Assembly: GCA_030248065.1 (NCBI GenBank)
Contig: JASAMV010004701.1
Location: forward strand, 1 to 64,000
DNA: 64,000 nt
Source: Rhynchonema sp. JSB1_4
Lineage: Eukaryota; Nematoda; Chromadorea; Monhysterida; Xyalidae
Direction: 5' to 3'
In this document: positions 1 to 16,968 of the stretch, piece by piece
Layout of the letters: every line of letters starts with the position of its first letter
Numbering within the stretch: the first letter of the stretch is position 1
Made by a program: the position numbers and the translations under genes
The notes under the pieces: generated by a model
What the model saw: the letters and a program-made list of their open reading frames with translations, nothing else
Database searches by the model: none
Told to the model about the DNA's origin: nothing

Positions 1-583
1 GGGACAGGGCACGTTTTGGCAACATTCCCACTGGCAGTTTTTGAACAGGAAAGTTTGGGGAGAATCGTACTCACATATGCAAGAAGTAGTAATAATCGGT
101 AAAAACAGAAACCAGTTAAGATCCAAACTTAACATCAAACAGCTGCATGCCACAAACGGTAACTACCTACATACATACGTAGGTACATGACGTGCAGACA
201 CGGACTCTGTTGTTAGCTGGTCTGGACCCAGAAACTGAAGGTGCGAGTGAAACATAAGCCGATCATGTGCATGTGCAGACGCCGGCACAATACAGTCTCT
301 GGCGCCAGGCTGCAGTTACAATTACTGGGATTAGACTAAGGCTTACGCCTACGGTTAGACTTGAGCTTAGAGGCTCGGGCTTCCGTCTGCACTTTGAGCA
401 GCCATAGGCCTAAGCCTAACCTTAACTACCGCCCAGCGAGAGCTATCCAGTACCCAGATGCCTCATAAACCATAACCGCGTCAATGCACAAACTTGAAAA
501 GTAGCGAACAAAAAGGAACAATAACCCACAATAGGAAACACCAAGAAAGCGCGCCACACCACAAGGGCGTTTGACTGATGTAC
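1..583. other. No gene seen; 3' side of the G-alpha-s gene with degenerate telomere-like words
   Basis: This stretch lies beyond the last located exon of the minus-strand G-alpha-s gene. I looked for the terminal exon encoding the usual C-terminal helix ending (HLRQYELL type) and did not find it, so it is probably very diverged or left of position 1. Around 340-422 there are scattered GCCTAA/TTAGGC-type words (for example AGGCCTAAGCCTAAC near 405), resembling decayed nematode telomere repeat. Nothing else is recognisable. Confidence 0.4.
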
Positions 584-5411
<4,828 letters not shown>

Positions 5412-8400
5412 TTTGACGACGTTTCACGTCCGGCGGAGACCAACAGATAATACGATACGAATGGTCAATGCGGAGTGTTTGTGCACTTTGATGTTTCACA
5501 ATTGCGTGTACGGGTATATCAAGACAAAATCACATGCTGACGACGCGCGGTTCATGCAACACGTGTTATATGTAGTTGTTATCCTTCCATCAGATGCGTT
5601 CATCGGCCCGCTGTCATTCTGCAGGTGGTAATGGCGACTTATGTGGTTGTTGATGGTTCAGCAGGAATTCTTTGAAGACTGAAAGCAAAGCAGCAAACAT
5701 TAATAAATTATGTATATTTTAGCAAATCAGGTTGGCCTCGGATAACGCGCTAAGGAGCCGGTAAATTTTCGACGGTATCGATCATGCCCGTTGCCCCGGG
5801 AAGTAAACTACACGATCGCCATCTGTGTATTATACCTATATGGCAATGGCACAACAATAAAAAGGCTCCGTCTCGCTTGAGAGCTCGACCCGAACCGAAA
5901 TAGCAGACAGACGAGACCCGCCTCATGTGAACAACAAGAGCAGGTTATAAACAGAAAATCGTTCGGGTGCGCAAAAGTAAGTCATGTTCTATTTTTAGAC
6001 CAAAGTGCGATTTTTAGCACACCTGCGCTGGTCTGATTTGAACAAAAAGGTGGAAAGCCCGGTTTGGACATTATTCATGCCATTGTAATCATGTCGGTTT
6101 CTTTTCACCCGCATTTTTTCGATTTCTTTTTGTTGGTATCTGGTTGCCCCAGTGTAACCAATGGGATGAAAAAAGTCGAAAACATGTGTCACATATAAAC
6201 AAGTGTAGCTCGCGCAAAAGGACTTGAAATTCTTGTCTTTATGTTGGTTCTAAATATAGCCAATATAAAAGTATATACATATGGTACATATGTCTAACCA
6301 CAGTGCAATATTCCAAAATAATGAGTAAAATATGGCGCAATATGCTCATAATCCCACCAGCAAGATAGACAAACCAGAGATTGACAGCACAGTAACTAAA
6401 GATGAGTGGGTGGGTATTTTCACACTAAAAAACTGGGTGTGAAGGCGAGATGAGATTAGATTTCTATCATGAAATCACAAAAACGGTATGTCGGAACTTT
6501 TAACCGTGATGGCACTAAATGTTCAGCGAAACAGCCAGTAGCACATTCTGGCAGTGGTCGGAACTATGTACCTAAAGATTAGGATTCATCAGCTGTAAAA
6601 ATCAAGCACAGTCCGACCCCGATTATCTTACATACAAACCTATATGCACGTTGAGCACCGTGCAGATTGTGAGTTTTCATGAACCCGCGAAGCCACAAGT
6701 TCGTGCTGCAAGGTGAGGCGCACCCTTGTGGCACATCGGTGTGTTGGCTTGGTGTTCGGGGGTCGGTACCTTGCTGCATTAGCTGCTAGCTCCGACCGGT
6801 TATTTTTGTTTTGTGTTGTACCTACATATAGGTGAGGTATTGACCAGCCGAAGACGAAGTATATGTATGTACGAAGGCGAGAGAAAGCGAGAACACGAAC
6901 ATACACACACGTACATACATAGAGTAGCTATACAGCTTGGCCCAAGATGTATACATACATACATGTACATGTTGTGGCGAACGACGAGAGAGAGAGAGAG
7001 GGCCGGAACGCGCTGGCTGCGCGAGCGAATAACTAAACCAAAACTAGCGCCTGTGTGCACCAAACACACACACAACAACCAGCCAGCGTGTAGACAGGGA
7101 CCGACTCGTTGGATTATGGGACACATCACGGCTGCCTGCCCGCTCGCAACAAGGCACAAGCTGATGCTAGCCACACGTGTGCCGGTACCACAACCGCGGC
7201 AGCACAGTAGCACATGTACATGTGTATGTACGTGTGTAATATTGACTAAAATTCACAGTGTGTGTCGGTGGCTACAGCAGCAGAGCACCGCACAGGGCGA
7301 CCCGTCCAGACAGGCCCTGCTTGTGCGCACATGCATTACGCGGTGTGCCCATGCGCTTGTTACGGCTGCTACTTGCTGTCCGGCCGGCTGGTTGAGTGAA
7401 AAAATGCAGAAGATGGGTACAGCATACATGCACAGAGCAGAAGTGGCGGATCCGGCCTTTGCCCAAGGAGGGGGCAAATCCAAGAGGTCATTTTGTGGTA
7501 TTTGTTCCTTTTCAAACTGCTCAGCTGGTGCTTTTTGGAAAGGGGTCTTTTTCCGAAATGCTGTGTGATAATGACCCTGCGCATTTACGACGCGCGAAGC
7601 GCACGATGTTTGTTCTTCTGAGTTGTGTTGGAGAGTAGGAGTGAAAATGTTGTGATTTACGGGCCCTGTTCCCTCCTTTTCACGAACTGGTGGCCGCCTC
7701 CCTCCAGGGGTCGTTTTGACCAAAAAGGGGCATGGCCGCTGTGTATGCTTCCTGGATCCGCTGGTGCGGAGCAGGGACAGCTAAAAATGGCTCAGAACTC
7801 GTGTTGTGTTTGTGTGTGCAGCATGCATGTGGATTATGTGCTGCATGCACACCGCCGACATGTTTTGTCGTCCACGCGACTGCTTGCTTCACATTGTTGC
7901 AACGATATGGATCATTGGTGATAAACATGAAATCAGCACATCTGCGCGCTGAGCGCACGTAGGTGTATTTGTGGTAGTGTATAGGCAATCCATCGGCTCA
8001 TGGCACTTTTTATACACACAGCGCATGGAGCTGCACACGCCATTTTCTAAACAAAATGTACACTTTGAGCGAGTGACATATTTTGATGACCACGATTTAA
8101 TTTATCCGGTTTTCATTTGCTGCTTGACATAACACTTTTCTGCACTGTTGGAAAATTTGGCGATGTTTCAACGGATAACTGTAGAGAATAGATGCATTCA
8201 GTGACGGCAGTAATGCAGCATGCAGCCTGTGCGTGCGAGTGCCATGAGCTGGCGGATTGCCTATACAAGTTCAGGTCAGTTGAGTATTGCGCGAGCACTG
8301 TGTAATACAGTTACACACATTATATACGCTTGTACTTTAGGTATGCACAAGTGCTTGTTGGACACTCAAGTTAAACAGTGTGCTGGAAAAGTGACATCAA

Positions 8401-8792
8401 ACAGCTAAGGCTTGTCTTCATGATTACCGTATCGTTTCAGTGCGCGCAAGTGTCAGCAAGAGCGCAATTGCGAGCTACTGCCCAAAATATACGACGGCTT
8501 ATGTTGCCAAACGATACATTATTAATGACAAAAGTGCATGACAAGCGCTGAAACTGTGTCCCGCCCGACATCCCGAAATAACTGGCACTGGACAAACGCC
8601 TAGCTCGTTCAGTGCAAATCGTTTTTGCGTCAAATTTGGACTGCTGCATCTTGAAATGCAACGTGCCGCCCGTTGCTTTCTCTCTCTCTCTCTCGTACAC
8701 AGCGTGAAAGGGCAAGTTGGCGATGCAGTGTGACCTGCCAATCAATTTCGAGTGTTTCAATTCCAATATTCAGATCAGTCCAAATCAGCACA
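5412..8792. other. Intergenic, no supported gene; microsatellites
   Basis: Upstream of G-alpha-s. One exact TGATGTTTCA motif lies at 5488-5499 and a one-mismatch copy at 8161. Simple repeats include ACATAC-type runs near 6950-6970, a GA run near 6984-7002 and a TC run near 8680-8695. Long open frames between 6800 and 7570 are composed of simple-repeat and Cys/Thr/His-rich sequence with no recognisable family. A stretch near 7440-7560 (TGGCGGATCC...) resembles one in inverted orientation near 40540-40730, suggesting an unnamed dispersed repeat. Confidence 0.5.
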
Positions 8793-9071
8793 AGACGGAA
8801 ATATGCCCTTAGGGCATAAAACAAGGATATGCAACCTGATGAAACTGCATAAGAAAAGTTGGGCCTGGAATTCCGCACTGTGGTCGAGGAGGATCGTTAT
8901 TCAGCATGTTGGAAACACAACAGCACCTGCTGCTTCAGACAACATGCTGAATAACGATGCGCTTCGACTACAATGCGGAATTCGAGGCCCAACTTTTCTA
9001 GTATCGAACTTTTATGCAGTTTCATCAGGTTGCATATCCTTGTTTTATACCCTTCGGGCATATTTCTGTCT
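8793..9071. mobile_element. Foldback element, about 279 bp
   Basis: The left arm (from AGACGGAAATATGCCC at 8793) and right arm (to GGGCATATTTCTGTCT at 9071) are inverted copies along almost their whole length. The centre is near 8932, at the CATGTT/AACATG turn. The arms differ by several substitutions, so the element is not recent. No coding sequence; probably a MITE-like hairpin element. Confidence 0.8.
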
Positions 9072-9274
9072 TATATCGCCATTTTATATCGTGAAGCGCT
9101 GCACTTTAGGACAGTCCAACAGTTCAAGCAAAACGCAGAACGGCTTAATTACCTAGAATTCATTCATTAAAAATAAGTGATGAAAAGGCAAAAAATGCGG
9201 TGCGCCCTGGGTGTGCTGCTTGTAGTGCGCTTTACAATCAGGCACCGTAGCGTATATACATGCGTAAACGCATT

Positions 9275-9499
9275 GGGTGTTATTTTCGAAACGGTGTAAA
9301 GGTGAGTTGGGTGTAAAGGTCGGTGTAAGCTCAATCGAAAGCTCGGTCGGTGTCAGCTCGGTGTAAACATGAAACAATCCACGTTAACAGCAGGCAATGT
9401 TTCATGTTTACACCGAGCTGACACCGACCGAGCTTTCGATTGAGCTTACACCGACCTTTACACCCAACTGAGCTTTACACCGTTTCGAAAATGCCACCC
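9275..9499. mobile_element. GGGTG...CACCC inverted-repeat element, copy 1
   Basis: About 225 bp, beginning GGGTGTTATTTTCGAAACGG and ending with the inverted form at CCACCC. Arms contain repeated GGTGTAAA and AGCTCGGTCGG words. The flanking ATT on both sides looks like a 3-bp target-site duplication. A second copy lies at 36280-36506 and one end alone lies in a lin-41 intron at 33926-33948. Non-coding. Confidence 0.85.
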
Positions 9500-10411
9500 A
9501 TTGTTGTCTGTGTGTTTGTGCATCAATTATTGTGCTTTTTGAGCTGAAGAACGTGCAAACAACTTGGATAAATATATTTGAAGCAAAACCTTGCATACCA
9601 TATTAACATTTCTGACGTTAAGTAACGGCTGGGCCCTGACTAGTCATTTGTGGAAAAAAGGGGAAAACGTTTTTACAAAAACGTTGCCCGCAATCGCACG
9701 TGCGGGCACGCAGCGAAATGAAATTTTGCATGAACCTGGATGTCCACACCGTACAGGTACAAGTTGTGTGCAAATTTGGGCTTTCCAGTTTACGTCTTGT
9801 CAAAATGACGTGAGCTCAGCTTTCATTTTTCAGCTCGCGTAACATCATGCATAAGTCGCTTAGCATTAGCTCCGAAAATAATTTCAAACCTGCTCCAAAT
9901 GATCAGGACTGGAGGAAACAGAATGCTAATGCTGGGAAATAAACTAAAGTGGATTTCTGAATAGAAAGAAGGAAGTGTGCATACAAAAGTGAAACTGTTA
10001 AATAAATCCATGGTGGTAGTCGGTGTGCCCGTGGCATTGCGGGAGATTTTTTTCTCAGGAATATAGAAAACGCAAGCTTTGGATTTTGCGATTAGAGTGC
10101 ACGGATTGGCTCATGGTTTGGCCCAGCCCCAGCCCCTAACTAGGGGAGACTTCGCATTGCATACGGACTGACCGCAAGAGAAAAAAATAAAAGCAAATAT
10201 TGATTTGATTTTCCAGTTTTTGCGGCGCCGAACCTGTAGATTTTTCTCTGTTTTCGGAATGTTTCTAAGATTGTGTTTTGTTAATTTCAGGTTTGCTGTG
10301 AAGGGGAAGACCTAATTTAACGCAGAACGACTGAGCGATGTCACTGCCGCGACCTCCAATGCACATGTTGCGCGGCAATGGACTGCGAGCGGTTGGTTTT
10401 TGACGCGGGCA
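9500..10411. other. Intergenic spacer, no gene seen
   Basis: Unique-looking non-coding sequence between the 9275-9499 element and the GC-rich mosaic. I see no coding signature, RNA gene or repeat beyond short purine and pyrimidine tracts. Confidence 0.4.
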
Positions 10412-10426
10412 CCAGAGGTCGCAATC

Positions 10427-10565
10427 GGGCCGGGTTTGGCCGGCCCGGCCCGGCCCGAGCCCCCAAATCTCCGGCCCGACCCGGCCCGACCCGTACCCCC
10501 AAATCTCCGGCCCGGCCCGGCCCGAACCCCCAAATCTCCGGCCCAGCCCGGCCCGGCCCGGCCCG
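10427..10565. repeat. GGCCC/AAATCTCC tandem array
   Basis: About three copies of a roughly 35-bp unit made of repeated GGCCC followed by CCCCAAATCTCC. The same unit occurs inverted at 11695-11756 and as a single decayed copy at about 47219-47255. Open frames across it are only repeat translations rich in Pro, Gly, Ala and Arg. Confidence 0.85.
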
Positions 10566-11395
10566 AATTTTTTGGCTCAGATTTCAACCCAATTTTTGTC
10601 ATAATTTTTGCGATTTTTTAACCTATTTTTTGGTTGAAAACAACGGTGTTGCAGGGGGTGGGGGTCCGTCCTAGGTACAGTAGGTAGGTAGATTGACGCT
10701 CCATCCCAGTGTAGTTCCTGGTCCGGAGGGGGAACAGACGTACCCTCCACTATTTTCGGAGGGGGAACAGACGTACCTACCTGGGGGGGAAGGGGGGGGG
10801 AAGTCCCAATTTGGGGGGGACGGAAAAAAGTCATTTTTTGAGGTCGAAAAATTGGATTATTTTTGCCTTCTTTTGCGAAAAATCCCCTATAAAAAGGGTA
10901 TTTTGGCGTTTTTTTGGAGGTTTCACTTAAAGTTTACCTATTTTTGGCCTAAAAATGCCTATTTTAGGCCTAAATTTGCCAATTTTAGGAAAAAATTGGG
11001 GGAGCAGACGTACCCGGAGGGGGAACAGTGGGGCAGGCGTACCTCGGAGGGGGAACAGACGTACCCGTGGGGGGGGACCCCCCCTCCCCCCCCCCAGGTA
11101 CACTGCTCCATCCTGGTACACCAGGTAGGTCGCCGCCCGGCGGCTAGTACAGTAAGTTGCGATTTTTGGCTCAAAATGGTATATAAAATCGGTACTTTTC
11201 ACTCCAAATAGGCGATAAATCGCCGCGCTACGTGCGAAATTAGCGTTTTAGAGCACATTTTCTTCAAAATTTCGACCGAAAAAATTTTGTTCCCCCTTAG
11301 CCCGGCCGGTACAGTAGGTAGGTTTTGCCGTCCCACATTTTTGGTGGTACTGTAGGTTGCCGCCCCGCCTGGGTAGCTGCACCACTGGTTGAAAA

Positions 11396-11560
11396 TACCG
11401 TAAAAACCTAAATAGAGCCCCCCCGGAATAGAGCCCCCTCGGAATATCGATCGAAAATAACACCGGATTTGGAACGCTCTCGCTGAGAAACAAAAATAAT
11501 TTTTTCAAAATGGGGTCAGTGAATTAGTAGAGCCCCCCTTGTATTTAGGTTTTTACGGTA
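11396..11560. mobile_element. TA-flanked short inverted-repeat element, family 1, 165 bp
   Basis: Perfect ends TACCGTAAAAACCTAAATA and its inverse. The outer TA would be the target duplication if this is a Tc1/mariner-type MITE, an inference from the TA and the small size. The interior carries GGAATAGAGCCCCCC-type runs. Other copies or pieces: 12003-12110, 13359-13778, 15397-15694 and 45970-46280. Confidence 0.8.
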
Positions 11561-12002
11561 ATTGTTTTCCATGAAATGGTCGTCAGATAGAGACAATACT
11601 GATCACTTACTTGCCGAATCCGTCAGAAATTTTAGTATTTTTCACAAAAAATCCCTACTTTTTCAGTAAAATAAGTCACTTCAGAAGCTTCGGGCCGGGG
11701 TGCCCGGCCCGGCCCGGCCCGACCCTCCAAATCTCCGGCCCGGCCCGGCCCGAGCCAAAAGCCCAAAATCGCGGCCCAAAATCGATTGCGACCTCTGGCG
11801 GGCACACAAACGGAATCCAACTGACGTGAAACGGCCGTTCGTATCCTAATTGTGTTCAGGTCTCGTTTCAGGCTTTAAATTAGGCATGAAGATGAGAAAT
11901 GTGCACAAGTCTTCCTGTCTGGGGCATAAGCCTAAGCCTGAGCCTGAATCGAAGCCTGAGCCAAAAGTTGAACCAAAGAGAAGTCCAGAGCTGGATTCCG
12001 TT

Positions 12003-12110
12003 TACCGTAAAAACCTAAATCCCCCCAAAAAGGGGTCAGTGAATTAATAGAGCCCCCGGAATAGAGCCCCCCTAAGTAACATCCCCAGTAGTGTAATAAG
12101 GCTCGGTGTA
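12003..12110. mobile_element. Family 1 element, truncated copy
   Basis: Starts with the family-1 end TACCGTAAAAACCTAAAT and runs through the AGAGCCCCCGGAATAG interior to the AAGTAACATCCCC word. No matching right end is found before unrelated G-run sequence begins. Confidence 0.65.
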
Positions 12111-12479
12111 GTTCCTGGTCCGGAGGGGGACCAGGCGGTACCCCCTTTTTTCGAAGGGGAACAGACGTACCCACCTGTAGGGAAGAAGGGGGGAGGACCC
12201 AAATCTGGAGAAAAGTCATTTTTTGACGTCGAAAATTTGGCTCATTTTCCCCCCATTTTGGAAAAAAATTAATAAAAAGGGTATTTTGGCGATTTTTGAC
12301 ATTGACCTAAAAAATAAAAATCACTCATTTTATCCCTAAAAATGCCTATTTTAGGCCAAAATCTGCCTATTTTAGGCAAAACTTGGGGGAGAAGACGTAC
12401 CCGGAGGGGGAACAGTGGGGCAGGCGTACCATGGAGGGGGAACAGACGTACCCGACGGCGACGAGGGTATGGGTGGGCA

Positions 12480-12765
12480 CAATACCCAAAATACCCAATA
12501 CCAATACCGGGTATGGGTGGGCACAATACCCAATACCCAATACCACCCAATACCAATACCAGTGTTTAGTATTGGTATTGGGTCTAATTCTGGTATTGGG
12601 TATTGATATTGAACCTGGCCTGGTATTGGTATTGTATTGGGTTTGCCCAGCCCAGGTATTGGGTCAAAACCAATACCCAACTGATCCAGAAAAACCCAAT
12701 ACCTGACTCAAAACCCAATACCAAATCAATACCAAACCCAATACCAACCCAATACCAGACCGCTG
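12480..12765. repeat. GGTATT/AATACC microsatellite-like array
   Basis: Many variants of AATACC and GGTATT with a strand switch inside the array, so it can form a hairpin. A second, shorter array of the same word lies at 15226-15352. Non-coding. Confidence 0.85.
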
Positions 12766-13358
12766 TGGCTGGCGGGGGGGAGGGGTGTCCCCCCAGTGTA
12801 GTTCCTGGGGGGAGGGCCCCCCCTAAGGTACACTAACCACCGCGACCAAGGTACACTAGTACACTAACCGCCGCGCCAGCATGGATTTTTTTTAACCAAA
12901 ATTAGTAGCTTTTTAGCTACTATATTTTTTTGAAAAGCTAGTAAATTTTCAAATTTAGTAGCGTAAAAGCTACTAAATTTTTATATTTGGGCCAAAAAAA
13001 GCTAGTAAATTGGCATTTCAGCAGAAAAAAGCTACTAAATTTTTCACGTTCCTTGCTTTATGCTACTAGCCCATTTTGAAAAAATAAACCCTGCGCGCCA
13101 GGTACACTAACCGCCTCAATTTTTGCCCAATATAGGCATTTTTAGGCCTAAAATGGGCATTTTTAGGCCCAAAATGGGTGATTTTTAGGTAGATGTTGTC
13201 AAAAGTCGCCAAAATACCCTTTTAATAAAGAATTTTTCCAAAAAGGGCAAAAAATCGGTCAAATTTTCTACCTCAAAAAGTGACTTTTTCCTGGATTTGG
13301 GTCTTCCCCCCCTTCCCCCCCCAGGGAGGTACACTAACCGCCGCACGGAAAAAAGGGG

Positions 13359-13778
13359 TACCGTAAAAACCTAAATAGAAGGGGGGCTCTATTAACTCAC
13401 TCACCCCATTTTGGGGGGGCTCTATTCCGGGGGGCCTCTATTAATTCACTGACCCGAACCTGAAAAATTGTTCCCAGAAATACCCCCCAAAAACCCCTAA
13501 AAAGGGGTTTGAAAGGATGTTTTTTTGCGTGTAATCGCATTTATTCGTGTCTATTCGTCAATAGGAGGCGTATTATGTGCTCTGAACGAACAACAAACGT
13601 GCATAAAGGTACCCGTACACCACTATCAAGCCTTAATACACTACAGTATAGGGGATGTTACTTAGGGGGGGCTCTATTCCGGGGGGGGGCCTCTATTAAT
13701 TCACTGACCCCTTTTTTGGGGGGCTGTATTACGGGGGGGGGCTCTATTCCGGGGGGCTGTATTTAGGTTTTTACGGTA
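13359..13778. mobile_element. Family 1 element, full-length copy, 420 bp
   Basis: Both TACCGTAAAAACC ends are present. The interior has long G runs, words such as GGGGGGCTCTATT, and a core containing GCATTTATTCGTGTCTATTC and AATAGGAGGCGTATTATG. The core recurs, mostly inverted, at 15400-15600, 17380-17550 and 46105-46280. Confidence 0.75.
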
Positions 13779-14164
13779 GGTACACTAACCGCCGCGCCGG
13801 ACAAGGAACTACACTGGTCCCCCCCAATGGCACCCTACCCGCCCCGGCCTGGTACACTACCCGCCCCGATTTTTGCCCTCAAAATGCCCATTTTTCGGTC
13901 AAAAATGCCCAAATTTCTACCGAAAGCGCCTAAAAGTGCAAAAAATCGCGCGCCACGCGCGATGTACGCACTTTATAGCATATAAAAAGAGGCACACAAA
14001 AAACTTGTATTGTACCTTACCCTACCCGCTCCGAAAAATCTCCCCCCTCCCCCCACACCGGATTTCCCCCCAAGATCCCAGGTACACTACCCCCCTACCC
14101 GCCCCGGATTTTTCCACCTATGTACCCTACCCGCCCCGCAAAAGTAGCGGGGCTGGGTGGGGTC

Positions 14165-14262
14165 GAAAATCCCGGAAAAAAATCCAGAAAAAAAACCCCG
14201 AAAAAAAATCCCGAAAAATAAAAATCCCGAAAAAAAATCCCGAAGAGCAAAAATCCCGAAAA
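14165..14262. repeat. ATCCCGAAAAAA tandem repeat
   Basis: About seven irregular copies of AATCCCGAAAAA. An inverted counterpart (TTTTTCGGGAT) lies at 15098-15198. The pair lies symmetrically about a set of short GGAAAAAAACCG hairpins near 14590-14735, so 13.3-15.7 kb looks like one large imperfect palindrome. Confidence 0.75.
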
Positions 14263-14811
14263 ATGAAATTGAGGAAAAATACAAAGTTTAAGGTGCAGAA
14301 AGGGGTATTCATGTAGTTGGAGTTATACTTGCGTATTTTTCCGCAAAATATATTTTTGGAAAAAAACCGTTTTTTTCCGGAAAAAAAACCGTTTTTTTCC
14401 AAATATTTTTCCAGTACTTAAGGATACACATGGTCTAAAAACGCCTATTTTGGAGAAAATTTTGTCGGGAAATGGCCTGAAACAGGCTAAAAATGCACTT
14501 GGAGATTAAAAAGTGCTCATTTTGAACTGTTTAGCACCGATTTACATTGGTTTTGACAACATCCTTTCGCAACCTTTGAAAATATTTCAGAAATTTTTGG
14601 AAAAAAAACCGTTTTTTTTCCAAAAGTTGCCACTTGGAAAAATTTCCGGAAAAATAAAAACGTATTTTTCCGGGCCTCGGAAAAAAAACGGTTTTTTTCG
14701 GTTTTTTTGGAAAAAAACGGTTTTTTTTCCGGCGCGCAAGTATAGTTGGAGTTCATAATTTGGGCAATGGATCAGTTGGGTCTCAAGATATTGAAATTCT
14801 CGTTCGGTCAT

Positions 14812-15045
14812 GTCTTCCTGGCTGGCAGCCTAAGCCTAAGCCTAACCCTGAATGAAGGCCTGCGCGTTGTATTTTTGTGGATAGTTCCTTTACGTGGACA
14901 GGTCTTCCTGGCTGGCAGCCTAAGCCTAAGCCTGAAATAAAGCCTGAGCATGTGTTCTTTTATTGATGTTTCCTTCGTATGAACAGGTCTTCCTGGCTGG
15001 CAGCCTAAGCCTAAGCCTAACCCTGAATGCAAGCCCGAGCACCAA
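14812..15045. repeat. Three 85-90 bp tandem repeats carrying telomere-like GCCTAA runs
   Basis: Copies start at 14812, 14902 and 14987, each with GTCTTCCTGGCTGGCAG followed directly by two or three GCCTAA units. A fourth, diverged copy is near 11905-11960. GCCTAA is the complement of the nematode telomere repeat TTAGGC. These are interstitial, not chromosome ends. Confidence 0.8.
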
Positions 15046-15396
15046 CTACATGAATGCCAACTTCTGGCAAAAAAATTTGGTCCATTTCTACACCTTTTTA
15101 TTTTTCGGGATTTTTTCGGGATTTTTAATTTTCGGGATTTTTTTTCGGGATTTTTCGTTTCGGGATTTTTTTTTCGGGATTTTTTTTTCGGGATTTTCGA
15201 CGGCCACCAAAGTAGCCACAGCACTGTTGGTATTGGGTCTCACCCCTCACCCGGTATTGGTATTGGTATTGAGTCACCAGTGTGGTATTGGTATTGGTAC
15301 AGGGCCAGTGTTGGTATTGGGCATTGGTATTGAGTGTCAAAAGTGGTATTGTGCCCAGGCCTACCCGAGGGGGACCCCCTCCCCCCAGGAACTACA

Positions 15397-15694
15397 CTGA
15401 TAAGGCTTGATAGTGGTGCACAGTGCACTGTACAGGTACATTTATGCACGTTTGTTGTTCGTTCCAGGGCACATAATACGCCTCTTGTTGACGAACAGAC
15501 ACGAATAAATGCGATTACAAACGAAAAAACATCCTTCAAACCCCTTTTTAGGGGTTTTTGGGGGTATTTCTGGGAACAATTTTTCAAGTCAGTGAATTAA
15601 TAGAGGCCCCCGGAATAGAGCCCCCCGTAATAGAACCCCCAAAATGGGGTCAGTGAATTAATAGAGACCCCCTTCTATTTAGGTTTTTACGGTA
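15397..15694. mobile_element. Family 1 element, left-truncated, inverted relative to 13359-13778
   Basis: Ends with TATTTAGGTTTTTACGGTA at 15694 and contains the shared core, but its left part is cut by unrelated sequence near 15397. It is the mirror partner of the 13359-13778 copy in the surrounding palindromic arrangement. Confidence 0.65.
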
Positions 15695-15875
15695 TGTGAA
15701 TTCTATCTCCTGATTGGTTTTTGTGATTTGTGGGCTGGGCATTGGCACTGTATGTAATAGGGCCTCACGGAATAGAGCCCCCTAAGTAACACCCCCTATA
15801 CAGTATTTTTCGTTCTTTTCTGTGAAAAAACTGTTTTTGTTCATCCGCCAGTATAATCCCCTGTACAGTAGTGTA

Positions 15876-16968
15876 TTAAAGTGACTCTACAATTGAATGT
15901 TGACCGCGTTTGTTTGCAGCCATTTTTTCAGAAAATGAAGGCAAGGTATCAGAAACCCAGATTTAGGGAATGGATTTTCAACTCGTTGCTTTGTGATGTT
16001 TCACGGAGCCCACATATTTTCACAGGAGGAGAAAAAATGAAAAAAGTTTGAGGCGGGCCTGTGGAAGACACAAGGTAATCCAATCTAAGATATTTTTAGC
16101 GTTTTATACACAGACGTTTCTCTGTTAAACGAGATATAAAGCATTGCACGAAACGCCAGGTGTGACAAATGATAAACGAAACACTCCGAAAAATCAAGCC
16201 TTTTTGAAGCACCCTTTTACTGCTGTATAATTTTAGGCATCTGTGGTGAATGAAATAAGTTGTCAATTCCAAATAAAAATCGTCCAATTATCCTGTGTTC
16301 AGGATGTGCTTTTCGTTTTTCAAAACCCTACACAGCTCACACAATGTTTACCACAACATGCGCCAGGCAGCCATTCCACAGCGCACACACACAACAAAGC
16401 TTGCCAGCTGAAACATTGCTGTGTTGTCGCTGTGCTGGCTGTGTGTTGTCGTTGTGTGTGCGCTGTGGCATGGCTGCCTTGCGCATGTTGTGGTAAACAT
16501 TGTGTGAGCTGTGTAGGGTTTTGAAAAACGAAAAGCACATCCGGAACACAGGATAATTAGACGAATTTTATTTGCAATTGACAACTTGTTTCATTCGCCA
16601 CAGATGCCTAAAATTATACAGCAGTAAAAGGGTGCTTCAAAAAGGCTTGATTTTTCGGAGTGTTTCGTTTATCATTTGTCACACCTGGCGTTTCGTGCAA
16701 TGCTTTATATCTCGTTTAACAGAGAAACGTCTGTGTATAAAACGCTGAAAATATCTTAGATTGGATTACCTTGTGTCTTGCACAGGCCCGCCTCAAACTT
16801 TTTTCACTTTTTCTCCTCCTGTGAAAATATGTGGGCTCCGTGAAACATCACAAAGCAACGAGTTGAAAATCCATTCCCTAAATCTGGGTTTCTGATACCT
16901 TGCCTTCATTTTCCAAAAAAATGGCTGCGAAGAAACGCGGTCAACATTCAATTGTAGAGGCACTTTAA
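15876..16968. mobile_element. Long foldback element bounded by TTAA, 1.09 kb
   Basis: Arms of about 500 bp, highly similar and inverted, from TTAAAGTG at 15876 to CACTTTAA at 16968, with the turn near 16420. TTAA on both sides matches the target site of piggyBac-type transposons, but no transposase is present, so this would be a non-autonomous derivative. Each arm carries one exact TGATGTTTCA motif (15993 and 16840). Confidence 0.85.

Larger units (their letters stand above)
10412..11797. mobile_element. Composite GC-rich element with inverted ends CCAGAGGTCGCAATCG
   Basis: The 16-bp word CCAGAGGTCGCAATCG at 10412 recurs in perfect inverted form ending at 11797. Next to each end lies a GGCCC-type array (10427-10565 and 11695-11756), again inverted. 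Between them sit G-run blocks and a nested TA-flanked element (11396-11560). A related, decayed copy appears in SNRK intron 1 (about 47205-47500). No transposase is visible. Confidence 0.55.

Noticed and set aside
6813..7568. 251-residue plus-strand open frame
   Set aside because: Composed of simple repeats and dispersed-repeat sequence; Arg/Glu, Thr/His and Cys-rich patches with no domain and no support for coding.
10312..12836. Pro/Gly/Arg-rich open frames on both strands
   Set aside because: Translations of the GGCCC, GGTATT and G-run repeats; similar frames appear in all phases.
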